Source: Leptothermofonsia sp049200465
GTDB taxonomy: Bacteria > Cyanobacteriota > Cyanobacteriia > Leptolyngbyales > Leptolyngbyaceae
Direction of reading: 5' to 3'
DNA length: 64,000 nt
NCBI RefSeq assembly: GCF_049200465.1
Contig: NZ_CP120836.1
Location: 5,270,001 to 5,334,000, forward strand
Shown here: in pieces, positions 61,623-64,000 of the stretch
Position numbering within the stretch: position 1 is the stretch's first letter
How the letters are laid out: each line of letters opens with the position of its first letter
Notes under the pieces: model-generated
What the model was told of the DNA's origin: nothing
The model's input: the letters and a program-made list of their open reading frames with translations, nothing else
Database searches by the model: none
Translations under genes and position numbers: made by a program

Positions 61623-62018
61623 CTATTCTTCTTCGTCGTCTTCCAGGCGATCGAGTTGTTTGAGATGAATATGTTTGCGCCCCAGGGAAATCTCAAATTC
61701 ATCCCCTGGCTTTAGGTCCATTTGCTTGGTGTATGCCGAACCAATCAGCAGGTTGCCATTCGATTGCACACTAATCCGATAGCTAGCACTGCGCCCTCCA
61801 CGACCATTTGTGCCTTGCTTGCCATCTAGCTCAATGCCCTCCGCATCAATCAAAGCATTGAGAAACTTCATCATGTTAACTCGCTCCACACCGTTTTTGG
61901 TAACGGTGTAGTAGCCACACTCTCTTGCCTTTTGCTCTTTGCTAAGATGCTCCAGTTCCTTAACCTTCTTCAACAGAGCCTCGCCAGTTAACGGCTCAAT
62001 CTTTTTCTTTTTCGTCAT
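61623..62018 (-). CDS. cyAbrB-type transcription regulator (cyAbrB2 group)
   Basis: The 131-residue DNA-binding protein is peculiar to cyanobacteria. The N-terminal LTGEALLKKVKELEHLSKEQ and CGYYTVTKNGVERVNMMKFL precede the C-terminal AbrB-like swapped-hairpin domain (ASYRISVQSNGNLLIGSAYT; DLKPGDEFEISLGRKHIHLK). The KNGVERVNMMKFLNALIDAEG wording matches my memory of Synechocystis Sll0822 rather than CalA/cyAbrB1. Known members control nitrogen, carbon and hydrogenase genes. The open frame reaches 62087, but ATG 62018 (MTKKKKIEPLTGE) is the natural start. Confidence 0.93.
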   Translation of the reverse strand: MTKKKKIEPLTGEALLKKVKELEHLSKEQKARECGYYTVTKNGVERVNMMKFLNALIDAEGIELDGKQGTNGRGGRSASYRISVQSNGNLLIGSAYTKQMDLKPGDEFEISLGRKHIHLKQLDRLEDDEEE

Positions 62019-62197
62019 CAACTTAACTCGAAATCGTTGGGAGTGGGTTATAGGTTTACTAACGGTTGGCAGGAGATACAATCTCAAGTTTGTTGTTAGC
62101 TGATCAGATCATACTACAACGACAACCCTCTATTTTTCATGCCCCATTAAGTGATGATTGAAAATTGAATGAATTGAGTTCATTAATTAGAACGAAC

Positions 62198-62291
62198 TAT
62201 AGCAGTCCTATAATGATTTATGGAGTGAAAGGGCTTCGTGAAAAGAGATTCCTGCGGAATCCCTTTTCATAATCCAGGTAGGATCGCTATA
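62198..62291. repeat. R3 MITE-like repeat, reverse orientation
   Basis: TATAGCAGTCCTATAATG to AGGTAGGATCGCTATA, with an AAAAGAGATTCC/GGAATCCCTTTT hairpin like that of the copy at 1327. Confidence 0.7.
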
Positions 62292-62318
62292 CCAGAGGAT
62301 GGTTAGCAGAATGAAATC

Positions 62319-62421
62319 TATAGAGATCCTTCTTGAAATTTGAACGGGGTACAGGGGTGGAAGCTCTGCTTAGAGGCAAGCCTCCACCCCTCTTGTTCAC
62401 AAACGATTTGTGAACGCTATA
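62319..62421. repeat. R2 MITE-like repeat
   Basis: TATAGAGATCCTTCTTGAAA left end; right end has GTTCACAAACGATTTGTGAAC, a perfect 9-bp palindrome arm pair, then GCTATA. It matches 28670. The following 62422-62717 holds no gene or repeat I recognise. Confidence 0.75.
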
Positions 62422-62717
62422 GGCGGTTTGGGGATGGACACGTTATGGTTGCGCCTTTAACCCAGCAGTAAAAGATTTAATAGTGATGACTCCTGAACTG
62501 ACAGTGAACGGTTGTAACTAAAGTGGACCCTTCCGCAAAGCTACTATCAGCTTTAGCTCTAAGCATAGGGTTTGGTATGAAATCTGGTTAATGGGTTATT
62601 GATCGGCAGGAGATGGTTTTGTAGTTCATCTATTCTTGCCTATGAGGAACTTTTGGCTATGCTTATCCTTTCCATTCCTTTCCATACAGCCATTATTTAA
62701 TTGAATTTCATGGAACA

Positions 62718-62750
62718 AAACAAAAAGGGGCATAATCATCGATGCCCCTT
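62718..62750 (-). terminator. Intrinsic terminator for the Spy-like gene (minus strand)
   Basis: Read on the minus strand, AAGGGGCAT and ATGCCCCTT form a 9-bp stem with an 8-base loop, followed by TTTGTTTTG. It lies about 160 bases past the stop of the Spy-like gene. An R3 copy lies between them and may have pushed the terminator away. Confidence 0.7.
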
Positions 62751-62769
62751 CTTAAGGTATTGAAGAAAA

Positions 62770-62862
62770 TACAGCGATCCTATTTGGATTGTGAGAAGGA
62801 GTTCCGTAAAAACTCCTTTTTACAAAGCCTCTCCATCTCACAACTGATTTAGGACTGCTATA
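62770..62862. repeat. R3 MITE-like repeat
   Basis: TACAGCGATCCTATTTGG to AGGACTGCTATA with an AAGGAGTTCC...AACTCCTTTT hairpin. It sits between the Spy-like gene stop (62910) and its terminator. Confidence 0.7.
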
Positions 62863-62909
62863 GAATGTTTATTCTTCTTTTGTAAGGAAGTGAACTGGTG
62901 GCAGCAACA

Positions 62910-63344
62910 TTAAATGCTGGTTTGAGTAGAGCGTTGCTGGCGCTTCTGTTCACGCTGCCGCTGGAGTTGTTGGTGTTGCTCCGCGGTAAGGACAGCATTC
63001 ATTTGCTTTCTGGCTTCTTGCCGAATTGCCCGAATTTTAGATTTTTGTTCGTCTGTAAGGTTAAGGGAAGAAAAATTCTTGCCCAGCTTTTGTCTCTGCT
63101 GGCGAGCAGTTTGCAGTTGGGTCTTCTGTTCCTCCGTTAACACAGCTTCAATTTGGGCACGGGTTGACGCTCTGATTTGTTTGAGTTGAGTTTTTTGCTC
63201 TTCGGTCAGGTTGAGTTTTTCACCCCATTTTTCCATGCGGGTAGCGGGGGCAGGTGGTACTGCTTGAGAAAAAACAGGCAATCCCGGAGTTGCGGCGAGG
63301 ATAAGGGCGATCGCTCCAGGCAGCAGAAAAAGTTTCTTAGTCAT
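62910..63344 (-). CDS. Spy/CpxP-like LTxxQ-motif periplasmic protein
   Basis: The 144-residue exported protein has a signal peptide (MTKKLFLLPGAIALILAATP, cleavage near SQA-VP at about 28). The mature part is helical and Gln/Arg-rich with four LTxxQ-type motifs: LTEEQKTQL twice, LTDEQKSKI and LTAEQHQQL. E. coli Spy and CpxP with such motifs are periplasmic chaperones or envelope-stress adaptors. ATG 63344 is chosen; the open frame upstream to 63371 adds MTTISWDEP without a signal peptide reason. No two-component partner is adjacent. Confidence 0.85.
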   Translation of the reverse strand: MTKKLFLLPGAIALILAATPGLPVFSQAVPPAPATRMEKWGEKLNLTEEQKTQLKQIRASTRAQIEAVLTEEQKTQLQTARQQRQKLGKNFSSLNLTDEQKSKIRAIRQEARKQMNAVLTAEQHQQLQRQREQKRQQRSTQTSI

Positions 63345-63538
63345 CGGTTCATCCCATGAAATCGTAGTCAATCAGTGAACGACTCAAATTGATTCAGTCG
63401 TGCATGATTAGACCGACTTGAAATGGATTCGGTTCAAAGGTGTTGCTGGATAACAGAATGAATTAGAACGAATTCCCTTCCCCTATTTCATTCCCTATTT
63501 CCTATCACCAGCTACCTGCTATATTGGCGCAGTTCACT

Positions 63539-64000
63539 ATGATGGGGGGGGCCATGCATGAATTTCAGGCAGATGTGCTGGTGGTTGGTGGGGGAACAGG
63601 TGGCACGGCGGCGGCATTGCAAGCTGCCCGTCGAGGAGCGAACACCATCCTGATTAGCGAATTTCCCTGGTTGGGGGGAATGCTCACCAGTGCTGGCGTA
63701 GCGGCACCGGACGGCAATGAACTGCTTGCTTTTCAAACGGGCATCTGGGGAGCTTTCCTGCGGGAGTTGCAACAACGCCAGCCAGAGGGACTTGATCACG
63801 GATGGGTCAGCTTTTTCACCTACGATCCCCGGGTGGGTGCTCAAATCTTTGCCGATTGGGTGGCAGCTCTGCCCAATCTCAAATGGATCCATGGGCAGGT
63901 GCCACTAGAGGTTTTAAAGCAGGGCGATCGCATTACCGGCGTTCGTTTCACAGAATTTGCAGTCCGTGCCCACATCACGTTAGATGGAACGGAACTGGGA
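63539..64000 (+). CDS. FAD-dependent oxidoreductase, N-terminal part (cut by window end)
   Basis: The frame is open from ATG 63539 to the last base. The clear Rossmann start is DVLVVGGGTGGTAAALQAAR (GxGxxG), then TILISEFPWLGGMLTSAGVA and FFTYDPRVGAQIFADW. This matches the FAD_oxidored type of flavoproteins. ATG 63554 (MHEFQADVL) is an alternative start. The two upstream ATG codons sit ahead of an 8-base G-run (63544-63551) that is prone to length error. The substrate is unknown; the C-terminal half is missing. Confidence 0.8.
   Translation, partial: MMGGAMHEFQADVLVVGGGTGGTAAALQAARRGANTILISEFPWLGGMLTSAGVAAPDGNELLAFQTGIWGAFLRELQQRQPEGLDHGWVSFFTYDPRVGAQIFADWVAALPNLKWIHGQVPLEVLKQGDRITGVRFTEFAVRAHITLDGTELG

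Noticed and set aside
1..64000. tRNA, rRNA, tmRNA or RNase P RNA genes
   Set aside because: I read for T-loop and conserved core motifs on both strands and saw none convincing; a covariance search would settle it.

Overview
The window reads as chromosomal DNA of a cyanobacterium, most likely a filamentous, non-heterocystous, Leptolyngbya-like one. The HIP1 octamer GCGATCGC is dense throughout. Several genes belong to families largely confined to cyanobacteria: cyAbrB, DUF1802, DUF2358, DUF3172, DUF4912, an AMIN-domain protein and a Rieske PetC paralogue. Many intergenic gaps hold MITE-like repeats or low-complexity spacer DNA. The genus is inference. I saw no rRNA, tRNA, CRISPR array or intact transposase gene.

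Layout. 0.4-9 kb: SPFH membrane protein, ABC exporter, DedA protein, valS and a coiled-coil protein. 9.2-13.3 kb: an NrdG-like radical-SAM protein, then an apparently decayed sulfide module. That module has an ArsR repressor with a palindromic operator, a broken sulfide:quinone oxidoreductase, an 80-aa protein, a divergent Rieske protein and a 39-aa membrane protein. 13.4-25.5 kb: mostly housekeeping (mfd, ArsA/Get3-type ATPase, DUF2358, methyltransferase fusion, cbiT, cdsA, DUF2993, DUF4912). 25.7-28.6 kb: a decay zone with a TPR pseudogene, a frameshifted Orn/Lys/Arg decarboxylase, a short broken ORF and a 21-bp tandem repeat open on both strands. 28.8-38.4 kb: ychF, a GNAT enzyme, an ABC-2 permease, a PTPA/PEP-CTERM-like surface protein, DUF3172, an AMIN protein, larE, and a TMEM14 protein paired with an acidic lipoprotein. 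39-42.9 kb: an internally deleted 2OG-Fe(II) oxygenase, a membrane protein, DUF1802 and a hybrid histidine kinase.

43.4-47.3 kb is the most interesting unit: a compact three-gene operon of a BrxD-like P-loop ATPase, a 96-aa coiled-coil protein and a BrxHI/Lhr-like helicase. It resembles the ATPase-helicase arm of type 2 BREX without the methylase, PglZ or PglW/Y parts. 48.2-54 kb: a frameshifted PAS-PAS-GAF hybrid kinase, small membrane and secreted proteins, and cysE. 54.3-58.2 kb: an acetamidase/formamidase, a cytosine-deaminase-like amidohydrolase and an FAD dehydrogenase, the last two overlapping by four bases. 58.6-64 kb: a zinc-ribbon membrane protein, a CLC chloride channel with CBS domains, cyAbrB2, a Spy/CpxP-like protein and an FAD oxidoreductase cut by the window end.

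The repeats form a system. Families R1, R2, R3 and R7 differ inside but all end in TATAGC...GCTATA, which suggests one IS630/Tc1-type transposase acting in trans. R6 is an exact 80-bp element; two copies have perfect 8- or 9-bp flanking duplications, and one is nested in an R1 end. R4 and R5 are repeatedly joined head to tail. At least seven coding regions carry frameshifts, in-frame stops or deletions. This suggests relaxed selection in a repeat-rich genome, or base-calling errors at homopolymer runs for some of them.
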